Below the pieces are notes generated by a model that saw only the letters and a list, made by a program, of their open reading frames with translations, ran no database searches and was not told the DNA's origin. The translations under genes and the position numbers were made by a program. From SG-bin9 sp049323835 (GTDB taxonomy: Bacteria > Pseudomonadota > Alphaproteobacteria > Rhizobiales > Xanthobacteraceae), in contig JBMOOJ010000105.1 of NCBI GenBank assembly GCA_049323835.1, forward strand, positions 1 through 64,000: a DNA stretch of 64,000 bases. The letters run 5' to 3'. Positions 43,094 to 52,136 of the stretch are shown here, piece by piece (the stretch's first letter is position 1; each line of letters begins with the position of its first letter).

Positions 43094-43216
43094 CAACGCA
43101 AACGCTCGCTGGACATCCGAATTCGGTTGAGAACGCTATACCAAGCCCGCGGCTTTTGGCATACGGGAGGGAACCAGGCCCATCACAATGCGGCCAGCGC
43201 AGGGAGGATAGTCAGC

Positions 43217-44404
43217 ATGAAGCCATCAGCCGAATTCGACGTGATCGTGTATGGCGCCAGCGGCTTCACCGGCCGCCTCGTCGCCGAGTATCTCGCCCAG
43301 CGCTACGGCGTCGGCAAGGACATCAGGTGGGCGATGGCGGGCCGCAGCCTCGACAAGCTGGCGCAGGTGCGTGACGAGATCGGCGCGCCGAAGGAGACGC
43401 CGCTGATCGCCGCCGACGCCGGCGATGCGGCCTCGCTCGCCGATCTCGTCAAGCGTACACAGGCGGTGTTGACCACCGTCGGCCCCTACCAGCTTTACGG
43501 CAACGAGCTGGTCGCCGCCTGCGCCGCGACCGGCACCGATTATCTCGACCTCTGCGGCGAACCCGCCTGGATGCGCAAGATGATCGACGCGCACGAGGCG
43601 ACCGCGAAGAAGAGTGGCGCACGCATCGTATTCTCGTGCGGTTTCGATTCCATTCCATTCGAACTCGGCGTCTACTTCCTTCAGCAGAACGCAAAGAAGA
43701 CATGGGGCGCGGCGGCATCGCGCGTGAAGGGGCGTGTGCGCAAGATGCGCGGCACCTTCTCCGGCGGCACCGCGGCGAGCCTGAAGGCGACGCTGATGGC
43801 CGCCGCGAGTGATCCGGGCGTCGTCGCGCTCTTGAAGAATCCATTCTCGCTGACGCCGGGCTTCGACGGGCCGAAGCAGCCGTCCGGCAACAAGCCGCAA
43901 TTCGATGAGGACTTGCAGATGTGGAGCGCGCCGTTCGTGATGGCGGCAATCAACACCCGCAACGTCCACCGCAGCAATGCCCTGCTCGGCCATGCCTACG
44001 GCAAAGACTTTATCTACGACGAGATGATGCTGGCCGGCCCCGGCGAGAAGGGCGAAGCCACCGCCACCGCCATCGCCAAGGCGATGGCCGGCCCCGACGC
44101 GGCGATGGGCGGCAAGAAGCCGGGCGAAGGCCCCTCCAAGGAAGAGCGCGAAACAGGATTCTACGATCTCCTGTTCGTTGCAACCGCGCCGGATGGCAAG
44201 CAATTGCGCGCGGCGGTCGGCGGCGACAAGGACCCGGGCTACGGCTCGACCTCGAAGATGATTGCCGAGAGCGCGATCTGTCTCGTACGCGAAGCCCGCG
44301 ACGTGCCAGGCGGCATCTGGACGCCTGGCGCCGCGATGGGCGAGAAGCTGATCGCACGCCTTACCGCGAACGCCGGCATGACCTTCAAGATGGAAGCGGC
44401 GTAG
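43217..44404 (+). CDS. Saccharopine dehydrogenase-like / trans-acting enoyl reductase family protein
   Basis: The 395-residue oxidoreductase starts with a Rossmann domain (DVIVYGASGFTGRLVAEYLA, G-A-S-G-F-T-G nucleotide loop), then VLTTVGPYQLYGNELVAACA and YLDLCGEPAWMRKMID, characteristic of the saccharopine-dehydrogenase-like group to which the mycobacterial trans-acting enoyl reductase belongs. AGGGAGGATAG gives a strong ribosome site at the chosen ATG; the longer frame upstream covers the divergent ATPase gene. The actual substrate is unknown. Its stop is three bases from the convergent udh stop. Confidence 0.82.
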   Translation: MKPSAEFDVIVYGASGFTGRLVAEYLAQRYGVGKDIRWAMAGRSLDKLAQVRDEIGAPKETPLIAADAGDAASLADLVKRTQAVLTTVGPYQLYGNELVAACAATGTDYLDLCGEPAWMRKMIDAHEATAKKSGARIVFSCGFDSIPFELGVYFLQQNAKKTWGAAASRVKGRVRKMRGTFSGGTAASLKATLMAAASDPGVVALLKNPFSLTPGFDGPKQPSGNKPQFDEDLQMWSAPFVMAAINTRNVHRSNALLGHAYGKDFIYDEMMLAGPGEKGEATATAIAKAMAGPDAAMGGKKPGEGPSKEERETGFYDLLFVATAPDGKQLRAAVGGDKDPGYGSTSKMIAESAICLVREARDVPGGIWTPGAAMGEKLIARLTANAGMTFKMEAA

Positions 44405-44407
44405 CGC

Positions 44408-45220
44408 TTACGGCTTGATCTTCGCCAGATCGAACGTGAATTCGTCGGAGCAGAACGCGCCGCCCTGAAACGCATCGGCGACAGGGTCCGGCGCGATCTG
44501 GCGCTGGGCCGCCATCGCGGCGTCCACATGGTCCTCGGCGCGGCCGATCGGCGCATAGCCGAGCTCGCGCGCCCGCGTGTTATCCCACCATGCGCGCGCG
44601 TTGTCCGACATGCCGTAGACGATTTCGTAGACGAGGCCCGGCTGCTCCAGTCCGATCCGGATCAGCGACACGAGATCCTCCGGCTTCAGCCAGATCGCCA
44701 GCCGCCGCTGATCCACCGGCTGGTCGTCGACATTGCCGATACGAATACATAGCGCACCGAGGCCATGCTTGTAGGCATAGAGCGCCGCCAGCGCTTCGCC
44801 AAAGGCTTTGCTGACGCCATAGCGCGTATCGGGCAACACGTGTTCATCGGCACCGATCGTCTGCGTGCGCGGATAGAAGCCGACTGCGTGATTGGACGAC
44901 GCGAATACGATGCGCCGGACGCGCGCGAGCCGCGCCGCCTCGAACACATTGTAGCAGCCGATGATATTCGCGTTGAGAATGACATCCCATGGACCTTCGA
45001 CCGAATAGCCGCCGAGATGGACGATGCCCTCGATGCCATCCATCAGCGCCTGCACGGCCGCAAGATCGGCAAGATCGGCCTGAATGAAGGTTTCGTCAGC
45101 GGCGAGATCGGCCGGGGGGCGGATATCGCTCAGGATCAGGTCCGGATAGAGCGGCTTCAGCAACTTGCGCAGCCGCGTGCCGATGCCGCCGCTCGCGCCA
45201 GTAAGAAGTACGCGCCGCAT
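44408..45220 (-). CDS. udh: Uronate dehydrogenase-like NAD-dependent epimerase family protein
   Basis: The 270-residue short-chain extended dehydrogenase has an NAD loop TGASGGIG (7-14), the catalytic Ser109 in FASSNHAVGFYP, and Tyr134/Lys138 in DTRYGVSKAFGE. The stretches IVHLGGYSVEGPWDVILNAN (in part) and WWDNTRARELGY match Agrobacterium uronate dehydrogenase, which oxidises glucuronate and galacturonate to aldaro-lactones. Size agrees (about 265). The GntR gene directly upstream on the same strand and the divergent TRAP transporter fit a uronic acid uptake and oxidation module. Other sugar-acid substrates remain possible. Confidence 0.82.
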   Translation of the reverse strand: MRRVLLTGASGGIGTRLRKLLKPLYPDLILSDIRPPADLAADETFIQADLADLAAVQALMDGIEGIVHLGGYSVEGPWDVILNANIIGCYNVFEAARLARVRRIVFASSNHAVGFYPRTQTIGADEHVLPDTRYGVSKAFGEALAALYAYKHGLGALCIRIGNVDDQPVDQRRLAIWLKPEDLVSLIRIGLEQPGLVYEIVYGMSDNARAWWDNTRARELGYAPIGRAEDHVDAAMAAQRQIAPDPVADAFQGGAFCSDEFTFDLAKIKP

Positions 45221-45222
45221 CG

Positions 45223-46017
45223 TCAGGAACGCACCGGCTTGCCGTTTGCGGGGATCGGCGCGGCAAGCCTGCGATAGCGCTCACGTCCATTGACAAGATG
45301 CTGGCGCATGGCGGCGCGTGCCTTGTCCGGCGCCCGCAGCTCGATGGCGGCGAGAATCATGTCGTGCTCGCTCGCGACCTTCTGGAGATAGGAGCGATCG
45401 TCGTCCAGCCGGATGCTCTGCCGCGGGATGATCAGCCCGCCGAGATACTCGAGAAAGCCGGTGAACCGCCGGTTGTGCGTCGCCAGCGCGATGGCGCGGT
45501 GAAAGTCGAAATCCTCCTGCACCGCGCGATCATCGCGCCGCGCGGCCTTGCTGAAAGTAGCCGCTGCCTGGCGAATCGCCTTCAGTTCCGCCGCGGTCGC
45601 GCGCTCGCTGGCGATGGCCGCGCTCTCCATCTCGACCGCCGTGCGCAGTTCCAGAAGCTCGATCACGCCCGAAAGCGATCCCAGCCCGTCCGGATTGATC
45701 GCATATGGCTGCTGCGCGGGGTCGGAACTGACGAAAGCGCCGGCGCCCTGCCGCGTCACCACGAGACCGCGCGCACGCAGCGCCGAGATCGCCTCGCGCA
45801 CCACCGTGCGGCTGACGCCCATGGCGATCATCATTTCCTGCTCGGTCGGCAGCTTCGTTCCGGCAACGAGTTTCCCGGAACCGATCTGGTCGGCGATCCG
45901 CTCGACCACCTCCTCGGTGCGCCGCCGCGCCGGATTGAGCGGACGCAGCAGACCGCGCGGCGCAGCGGGTGCGTCTTTTGTCTTGCGCGGCAGCCTTGAC
46001 GCTCGTTGTCCGGTCAT
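45223..46017 (-). CDS. GntR-family (FadR/FCD) transcriptional regulator of the uronate module
   Basis: The 264-residue regulator starts MTGQRASRLPRK at the ATG at 46017; thirteen upstream residues in frame are ignored. The N-terminal winged helix includes GSGKLVAGTKLPTEQEMMIA and VSRTVVREAISALRARGLV, the standard GntR recognition helix. The C-terminal FCD domain has EDFDFHRAIALATHN with the metal-binding histidine. It is divergent from the TRAP genes and ends two bases before udh, so it likely represses both until a uronate-derived ligand binds. TTGT at 46006-46009 and ACAA at 46021-46024 form a small dyad over the start codon, a weak operator candidate. Confidence 0.88.
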   Translation of the reverse strand: MTGQRASRLPRKTKDAPAAPRGLLRPLNPARRRTEEVVERIADQIGSGKLVAGTKLPTEQEMMIAMGVSRTVVREAISALRARGLVVTRQGAGAFVSSDPAQQPYAINPDGLGSLSGVIELLELRTAVEMESAAIASERATAAELKAIRQAAATFSKAARRDDRAVQEDFDFHRAIALATHNRRFTGFLEYLGGLIIPRQSIRLDDDRSYLQKVASEHDMILAAIELRAPDKARAAMRQHLVNGRERYRRLAAPIPANGKPVRS

Positions 46018-46124
46018 CGTACAAATTTTGCTAACACCGCAACCACGCGGGGGCAAGACGTTTCGAAGCTTGCTCGCAAGAAGCCGTCAACGCGGCTCGT
46101 CAACGATGACAACGGGAGGATGCC

Positions 46125-47114
46125 ATGTCGTATCGGATGCGCCGGCTGCCGCTGGCGATTGCAACATTTGCGGCACTCGCCGCCTTCGCCGCCCCGGCTT
46201 CGGCCCAGACCAAATTGAAGTGGGCGCACGTTTACGAGGTCGCCGAGCCGTATCACACCGAGGCGTTGTGGGCGGCGGAAGAGATCAAGAAGCGCACGGG
46301 CGGCCGCTATGAGATCGGCGTATTCCCGGCCTCGCAGCTCGGCAACGAGAACCAGATCAACGAAGGTCTCGGCCTCGGCACCGTCGACATCATCTATACC
46401 GGCACGTCGTTCGCCGGCTCGATCCACAAGTCGCTGGCGATTTCCGGCGCGCCCTTCATGATGCGCGATTTCGATCACTGGAAGGCCTATCGCGACAGCA
46501 AGCTGTTCCGCGATATCGCCAAGGGCTACGAGGACAAGACCCGGCACAAGATCGTCGCGCTGACCTACTACGGCGAACGCATGGTTACCGCCAACAAGGA
46601 GATCAAAAAGCCGGACGACATGAAGGGCATGAAGCTCCGCGTGCCACCCGCGCCGCTCTATCTCATGATGGCGAAATCGGTCGGCGCCAATGCGACGCCG
46701 ATCGCTTTTGCGGAAGTCTACCTCGCACTTCAGCAGGGCACGGTCGACGGGCAGGAAAATCCGCTGCCGACGATCATGGCCAAGAAATTCTATGAGGTGC
46801 AGAGCCACATCATGCTGACCGGACATATCGCCGAGTCGCTGCTGAGCATCGTCGGCAACCACGTCTGGACGAAGCTCTCCGATGCCGACAAGAAGGTGTT
46901 CGAAGAAGTCCTGACCCAGGCCGCGGCCAAGTCGTCCGACCAGATCCGCGCTTCCGAGCAGAAGACGGCTGATGAGTTGCGCAAGCTCGGCAAGACCGTC
47001 ATGCAGGTCGATCGCGCTGCCTTCCGCGAGGCTGCAATGAAGCTGCATAATGACGCCAGCGCCGGCGCCGGATGGACGAAGGCGGAGTACGACGCACTCC
47101 AGGCCCTGAAGTAA
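46125..47114 (+). CDS. dctP: TRAP transporter solute-binding protein (DctP)
   Basis: The 329-residue periplasmic protein has a GGGAGG ribosome site and a signal peptide ending APASAQ. It opens KLKWAHVYEVAEPYHTEALW and has the family arginine motif DMKGMKLRVPPAPLYLMMAK and FAEVYLALQQGTVDGQENP, where the Arg and Asn bind the ligand carboxylate. It is followed by the small and large TRAP membrane subunits, so this is a complete Na+-driven importer. With uronate dehydrogenase divergent, a hexuronate is the likely ligand. An unusually strong hairpin separates it from dctQ. Confidence 0.93.
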   Translation: MSYRMRRLPLAIATFAALAAFAAPASAQTKLKWAHVYEVAEPYHTEALWAAEEIKKRTGGRYEIGVFPASQLGNENQINEGLGLGTVDIIYTGTSFAGSIHKSLAISGAPFMMRDFDHWKAYRDSKLFRDIAKGYEDKTRHKIVALTYYGERMVTANKEIKKPDDMKGMKLRVPPAPLYLMMAKSVGANATPIAFAEVYLALQQGTVDGQENPLPTIMAKKFYEVQSHIMLTGHIAESLLSIVGNHVWTKLSDADKKVFEEVLTQAAAKSSDQIRASEQKTADELRKLGKTVMQVDRAAFREAAMKLHNDASAGAGWTKAEYDALQALK

Positions 47115-47127
47115 GTCCCATCAGGAT

Positions 47128-47158
47128 CGCATCGGCTGCCTGAGACGCAGCCGATGCG
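47128..47158 (+). terminator. 12-bp perfect hairpin between dctP and dctQ (partial terminator)
   Basis: Arms CGCATCGGCTGC and GCAGCCGATGCG with a seven-base loop are followed by CCCTTTTCCC. Its position just after dctP suggests partial termination or mRNA 3'-end protection, giving more binding protein than permease. Confidence 0.75.
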
Positions 47159-47188
47159 CCCTTTTCCCGACGCCGCGCGGAGTTTCGC

Positions 47189-47755
47189 TTGACCGGTGCG
47201 CCCCAAAAAGCTCCCCCCGATCATCCCGAGCGTCTGATCGTCGTTCAGGACGAGGACGTCGTCATCGAGCATCATCCCGAGGACTGGATCGCTTTCGTAC
47301 TGTTCTGGGTGCTGGCCTTCGTCGTCTTCCTGCAGTTCTTCACTCGCTATATCCTCAATGACAGCCTGGCGTGGACCGAGGAGATCGCGCGTTATGGGTT
47401 GATGTGCCTGGCCTTCATCGGCGGCGCCGTCGTCACCCGCAAGAAAGGACAGATCGCGGTCGAGCTGGTTTCGAACCTGATGGAGCCCGGCCCGGCGCGT
47501 GCGGCCCTGCTGGCGGCCGTCGACTTCATAACGCTCGGCTTTCTCGGGCTGCTCGCCTACTTCTCCGTCACCATCACCGAGCGAATGCACTATCAGCGCA
47601 TGACCGTGTTCGATGTGCCGATGAGCGTGGTCTACGCCGGTGTCGGCTTTGGCTGTTTCCTGATGTTCGGACGGCAGGTCTGGGTGGTTTGGCAGAACTA
47701 CCGTCAAGGCTGGCGCAGGCCGCATGAACTGGCCGAACAGATCAAGGCAGATTGA
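47189..47755 (+). CDS. dctQ: TRAP transporter small membrane subunit (DctQ)
   Basis: The 188-residue protein with a TTG start has four predicted helices. It contains the DctQ block YILNDSLAWTEEIARYGLMCLAF (partial LAWTEEIARYGLMC) and AVVTRKKGQIAVEL, the E-E-x-x-R region and the G-H/Q-I motif that define the family. Its N-terminus is longer and more acidic than usual (DEDVVIEHHPEDW). It forms the membrane complex with DctM, whose gene starts 12 bases after this stop. Confidence 0.9.
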   Translation: MTGAPQKAPPDHPERLIVVQDEDVVIEHHPEDWIAFVLFWVLAFVVFLQFFTRYILNDSLAWTEEIARYGLMCLAFIGGAVVTRKKGQIAVELVSNLMEPGPARAALLAAVDFITLGFLGLLAYFSVTITERMHYQRMTVFDVPMSVVYAGVGFGCFLMFGRQVWVVWQNYRQGWRRPHELAEQIKAD

Positions 47756-47767
47756 GCGGACGGTCGC

Positions 47768-49048
47768 ATGGCAATCGTGGTTTTCCTGTTTCTGCTCGTT
47801 CTGCTCGCCGGTGTGCCCGTTTTCATCGCGTTAGCAGCCTCGTCGCTGGTCTACACCCACTTCATCGCGGGGATTCCGGACTTCGTGATCCTGCACCGCA
47901 TGGCCGGCGGCCTCGACAGCTTTCCGCTGCTCGCTGTGCCCTTCTTCATTCTCGCCGGTAACCTGATGAACTCGGCCGGCATCACGAATCGCATCTACGA
48001 TTTCGCGGTTGCGACCTGCGGATGGATGCGCGGCGGCCTCGCGCACGTGAACATCTTCGGCTCGGTGATTTTCGCCGGCATGTCCGGCACGGCCATTGCC
48101 GATGCCGCCGGTCTCGGCACCATCGAAATCAAGGCCATGAAGGATCACGGCTACACAACCGAATTTGCGGTCGGCGTCACCGCCGCGTCGGCCACGCTCG
48201 GGCCGATCATTCCGCCGTCATTGCCCTTCGTGATCTACGGCATGATGGGCAACGTCTCGATCGGTGCGCTCTTCCTCGGCGGCTTCATTCCAGGCATCGT
48301 GATGACGGCGTTCATGATGTTGTATGCCTGGTACTGCGCACGCAAATACAACATGGGCTCCGATCAGCGCTTCAGTTGGTCCGTCCTTGGCCGCACGTTT
48401 GTCGCAGCACTGCCAGCGCTTTTCACACCTGCGCTCATCATCGGCGGCATGACCTTCGGCTGGTTCACCCCGACGGAGGCAGCGATCGCTGCCTGCACGT
48501 GGGCGATCATTCTCGGCACCGTCCTCTACCGTTCGATGAGCCTGAAGCAGTTCTACAAGGTGACGATGGACACCGTCGAAACCACGGCGGGCGTGCTGCT
48601 GATCGTTGCCGCAGCCTCGCTGTTCGGCTGGGTGCTGACCACCACGCAACTCACCGAGAAGGCCGCCGAGGCGCTTCTGCATCTGACGACCAACAAGTAC
48701 GTCATCCTGCTGCTGACGAATATTCTGCTCCTGGTCGTCGGCTGCTTCCTCGAACCGATCGCATCGATCAGCATCCTGGTGCCGATCCTGATGCCGATCA
48801 TTCTGAAGGTGGGCATCGACCCGGTGCACTTCGGCGTCATGATGACGCTGAACCTGATGATCGGCCTGCTGCATCCGCCGCTCGGGATGGTGCTGTTCGT
48901 GCTGTCGCGGATCGCCAAACTGTCGATCGAGCAAACCACTATGGCGATCGTGCCGTGGCTGATTCCGCTGCTGCTGTCGCTGGTGGCGATCACGCTGATT
49001 CCGGAGCTGACGCTCTGGCTGCCGCGCACGCTCGGCGTGCTGAAGTAA
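47768..49048 (+). CDS. dctM: TRAP transporter large membrane subunit (DctM)
   Basis: The 426-residue permease of about twelve helices couples Na+ entry to substrate uptake. Family motifs include SVIFAGMSGTAIADAAGLGTIEIKAM (partial FAGMSGTAIADAAGLG), ASATLGPIIPPSLPFVIYG and HFGVMMTLNLMIGLLHPPLG, all standard DctM. Length is typical. It completes the dctPQM operon; a terminator-like hairpin follows 55 bases after the stop. Confidence 0.95.
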   Translation: MAIVVFLFLLVLLAGVPVFIALAASSLVYTHFIAGIPDFVILHRMAGGLDSFPLLAVPFFILAGNLMNSAGITNRIYDFAVATCGWMRGGLAHVNIFGSVIFAGMSGTAIADAAGLGTIEIKAMKDHGYTTEFAVGVTAASATLGPIIPPSLPFVIYGMMGNVSIGALFLGGFIPGIVMTAFMMLYAWYCARKYNMGSDQRFSWSVLGRTFVAALPALFTPALIIGGMTFGWFTPTEAAIAACTWAIILGTVLYRSMSLKQFYKVTMDTVETTAGVLLIVAAASLFGWVLTTTQLTEKAAEALLHLTTNKYVILLLTNILLLVVGCFLEPIASISILVPILMPIILKVGIDPVHFGVMMTLNLMIGLLHPPLGMVLFVLSRIAKLSIEQTTMAIVPWLIPLLLSLVAITLIPELTLWLPRTLGVLK

Positions 49049-49103
49049 CCGGTGCGCTGAAATAGCGGCGTCCATTACCTGAATCATCATTGAATTAGCT
49101 CTG

Positions 49104-49129
49104 AGCGCCCGGCATTGTTGCCGGGCGCT
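49104..49129 (+). terminator. Hairpin terminator after dctM
   Basis: Perfect 10-base arms AGCGCCCGGC and GCCGGGCGCT surround ATTGTT. It ends the dctPQM operon before the MFS gene; only a weak T content follows. Confidence 0.7.
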
Positions 49130-49196
49130 GTCATTGATGGCGTCTCCAATCGTGCTGTCCTCTCAAAGGACGCACCAACAAGAAGCCGGAGCCGGC

Positions 49197-50498
49197 ATGC
49201 GACTTCCTTTCTTTTACGGCTGGGTCATCGTCGCCGTCACATTCGTTACCATGGGCATCGGCGTGAATGCCCGCACGTCCTTCTCGCTATTGTTCGTACC
49301 GATCGTCGACGAGTTCGGCTGGCCGCGCGGGCTGACCGCCGGCGCGTTTTCGTTCGGCTTTGTCGTCTCGGCCGTGATGGGGCCGATGATCGGCCGGCTG
49401 ATGGACAAGACCGGGCCGCGCACGGTGATGGAGCTTGGCACGGTGCTGATGGGCGCCGGTCTTCTGCTCGCCCCGCTGACGACGCAGCCCTGGCATCTCT
49501 ACCTCACTATCGGCGTGCTGGTCGGCATCGGCAGCATCTGTCTCGGCTACTCCGGCCAATCGCTGTTTCTGCCGAACTGGTTCGCACGCAAGCGCGGCCT
49601 CGCTGTCGGCATTGCATTCGCGGGCGTCGGCATCGGCTCGATCACGCTGTTGCCCTGGATGCAGACGCTGATCGAACAGGCCGGCTGGCGCAACGCGAGC
49701 TGGACGCTGGGAGTGATCGTTCTCGTCGTGCTGGTGCCGATCAATTTGCTGCTGCGCAAGCGTCCGGAGGACATCGGGTTGTTGCCGGACGGCGAGAAGG
49801 TTACGGCGTCAGCAGCGGCGCAGCCATCGAACGTGGTCGATCCGGTATGGGCCGCGACCGATTGGACGCTCGCACGGGCATTGCGGACGGCGCGGTTCTG
49901 GTGGATCTGTCTCGGCTACTTCTGCGGCTTGTACGTCTGGTACGCGGTGCAGATTCATCAGACGAAGTATCTGCGCGAGATCGGCTTCGACGCGACGTTC
50001 GCAGCCTGGGCGCTCGGCCTTGTCAGCCTTGTTGGCATTCCCGGACAGATTCTGCTCGGTCATCTGTCCGACCGTCTTGGGCGCGAGGCGATCTGGGCGA
50101 TCAGCAGTATCGGCTTCGCGATCTGCTACCTCGCGCTCATCGCGCTGCAGTTTCAGCCTTCGCCGCTGCTGCTCTATGTGATGGTGTTCACCCAGGGCTT
50201 CCTCGGGTACGGGCTGACGTCGGTGATGGGCGCAGTGGTACTCGAAATCTTCCAGGGCAAGCATTACGGCAGCATCTTCGGCACGATCATGCTGGCGGCG
50301 CTGGCAGGTGGCGCAGCGGGGCCATGGCTGACGGGCGAGCTTTTTGACAGGCTTGGCAACTACACGGCGGCGTTCTGGATCGGCGTCGCCGCAAGCCTGC
50401 TGTCGGCGCTGTCGATCTACATGGCGGCGCCGGGCAAGGTGCGCGCGGTTGCCGGCAAGATCGCCCGGATCGACACTGCGAAGCAACCAGCCGGATAG
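49197..50498 (+). CDS. MFS transporter
   Basis: This is a 433-residue, twelve-helix carrier. I choose MRLPFFYGWVIVAVTFVTMG, with GGAG eight bases upstream, over the start at 49134. The opening YGWVIVAVTF, the GPMIGRLMDKTGPRTVM loop between helices 2 and 3 and the central GHLSDRLGREAIW loop are MFS signatures of the monocarboxylate-like group. It is a separate unit after the TRAP terminator and before an amidase, so it might move an amide or carboxylic acid. The substrate is not visible. Confidence 0.85.
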   Translation: MRLPFFYGWVIVAVTFVTMGIGVNARTSFSLLFVPIVDEFGWPRGLTAGAFSFGFVVSAVMGPMIGRLMDKTGPRTVMELGTVLMGAGLLLAPLTTQPWHLYLTIGVLVGIGSICLGYSGQSLFLPNWFARKRGLAVGIAFAGVGIGSITLLPWMQTLIEQAGWRNASWTLGVIVLVVLVPINLLLRKRPEDIGLLPDGEKVTASAAAQPSNVVDPVWAATDWTLARALRTARFWWICLGYFCGLYVWYAVQIHQTKYLREIGFDATFAAWALGLVSLVGIPGQILLGHLSDRLGREAIWAISSIGFAICYLALIALQFQPSPLLLYVMVFTQGFLGYGLTSVMGAVVLEIFQGKHYGSIFGTIMLAALAGGAAGPWLTGELFDRLGNYTAAFWIGVAASLLSALSIYMAAPGKVRAVAGKIARIDTAKQPAG

Positions 50499-50595
50499 CG
50501 CACCTCTCACGCAAAGCACGCGCGCCGCATGCAGATCCCAGCGTTGACGTTTCTCATCGCGGATGGTCAGCTTTGCGCCATCTGCCGGGAGAGAA

Positions 50596-52020
50596 ATGCA
50601 AATGAAGGACTACGGAAACTACGACGGCCTCGGCCTTGCGACACTGGTGAAAAAGGGCGAAGTCAGTGCAACCGAGTTGCTCGATGAGGCGATCGCGCGC
50701 ACCGAAGCCGTCGATCCGAAAATCAACGCCGTTGTCGTCAGGCACTACGACTATGCCCGGCAGCAGATTGCGAACGGTCTGCCGGAAGGACCGTTCACCG
50801 GCGTCCCGTTCCTGATGAAAGATCTGAACACCATCGCCGGCACCGTCACGACCTCCGGCGCATCGCTGTTCAGGAATTTCGTCGCGCCGTCGAGCAACAC
50901 GATCAGCAAGCGCTTTATCGCCGCCGGCGTCACCGTGTTCGGCAAGAGCGCCACGCCCGAGTTCGGCCTGATGCCGACGACCGAAACGCGCTTGTTCGGC
51001 CCGACACGCAATCCCTGGAATCTCGATCACTCCTCCGGCGGCTCGTCGGGCGGCGCCGGTGCAGCCGTCGCTGCGCGTATCCTTCCCGTGGCGCACGCGA
51101 CCGACGGCGGGGGTTCGATCCGCATTCCCGCGTCCGCCTGCGGCGTGTTCGGTCTAAAGCCGACGCGCGCGCGGACGCCGCTCGGCCCCGATCGCGGCGA
51201 GGGCTGGGGCGGGTTCGCGGCCGGCCATGTGGTGAGCATCAGCGTGCGCGACAGCGCGGCGATGCTCGACGCCATCCACGGCCCCGAAACGTCGAGCCCG
51301 TATCAGGCGCCACCGCCGGAACGGCCGTATCTCGACGAAGTCGGCCGCGATCCCGGCAAGCTGCGCATCGCCTTCACCGACCGCTCCACCTTCGGCGATG
51401 CCATCGATCCGGAAATCACTGCTGCCGTGCGCGACGTGGCCACGATGCTCGGCAAGCTCGGCCATCATGTTGAGGAAGCGGCACCGGTGCTGCCGCAGGA
51501 TCCCGCGCAAACCATCGGCGCCATCGTCGCAGCCAACACGGCGCTTGTGGTCCGGCTGACCGAACGGACCATCAGGCGCAGCATCACCGATCGGGATTTC
51601 GAGCGCCTGACCCTTGCCAACGCATCGATCGGCAACCGGCAGACCGGCACCGATTATGTCGAGGCGCAGCTCCATGCCTTCCAGATCGCGCGCGCGGCCG
51701 CCGAATTCATGGAAACCTATGACATCTTCCTGTCGCCCACACTCTGCATGCAGCCGCTCAGGATCGGCGAGATCAACACCATGGCGGATGAGCTCGGTCC
51801 GATCGGTCCGCTGCTTCGCCGCTACATCCCGGGCACCAACATGGCCAACATGTCCGGGCAACCGTCGATGTCCGTTCCCCTCGCCTGGAGCAAATCCGGG
51901 TTGCCGCTCGGCATGATGTTCACCGCGCGCTTCGGCGACGAAGCGACGCTGTTCCGACTGGCGGCCCAACTGGAGAAAGAGCGGCCGTGGAAGGACCGCA
52001 AGCCGCCGGTCTGCGCCTGA
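50596..52020 (+). CDS. Amidase signature-family enzyme
   Basis: The 474-residue hydrolase of the amidase signature family has a Ser-cisSer-Lys triad: Lys75 in FLMKDLNT, Ser150 in DHSSGGSSGGAGAA and the nucleophile Ser174 in ATDGGGSIRIPAS. GGGAGA precedes the ATG at 50596. The overall length fits arylamidase/indoleacetamide-type and 6-aminohexanoate-type enzymes. There are no gatC or gatB genes here and the sequence is not GatA-like in its C-terminus, so it is a catabolic amidase. A Bug-type binding protein follows on the same strand, perhaps supplying an acid or amide substrate. Confidence 0.9.
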   Translation: MQMKDYGNYDGLGLATLVKKGEVSATELLDEAIARTEAVDPKINAVVVRHYDYARQQIANGLPEGPFTGVPFLMKDLNTIAGTVTTSGASLFRNFVAPSSNTISKRFIAAGVTVFGKSATPEFGLMPTTETRLFGPTRNPWNLDHSSGGSSGGAGAAVAARILPVAHATDGGGSIRIPASACGVFGLKPTRARTPLGPDRGEGWGGFAAGHVVSISVRDSAAMLDAIHGPETSSPYQAPPPERPYLDEVGRDPGKLRIAFTDRSTFGDAIDPEITAAVRDVATMLGKLGHHVEEAAPVLPQDPAQTIGAIVAANTALVVRLTERTIRRSITDRDFERLTLANASIGNRQTGTDYVEAQLHAFQIARAAAEFMETYDIFLSPTLCMQPLRIGEINTMADELGPIGPLLRRYIPGTNMANMSGQPSMSVPLAWSKSGLPLGMMFTARFGDEATLFRLAAQLEKERPWKDRKPPVCA

Positions 52021-52136
52021 TCGACACGGCTTCGACAAGCCGCCGCAGCGCCGGAAAGCCAATTGATATTTCGCGAATTTTCGCCAAGGCTGCATCCAAG
52101 AGCCGCCGATCCTTCATGCGGCCAGGGAGGAAACAG

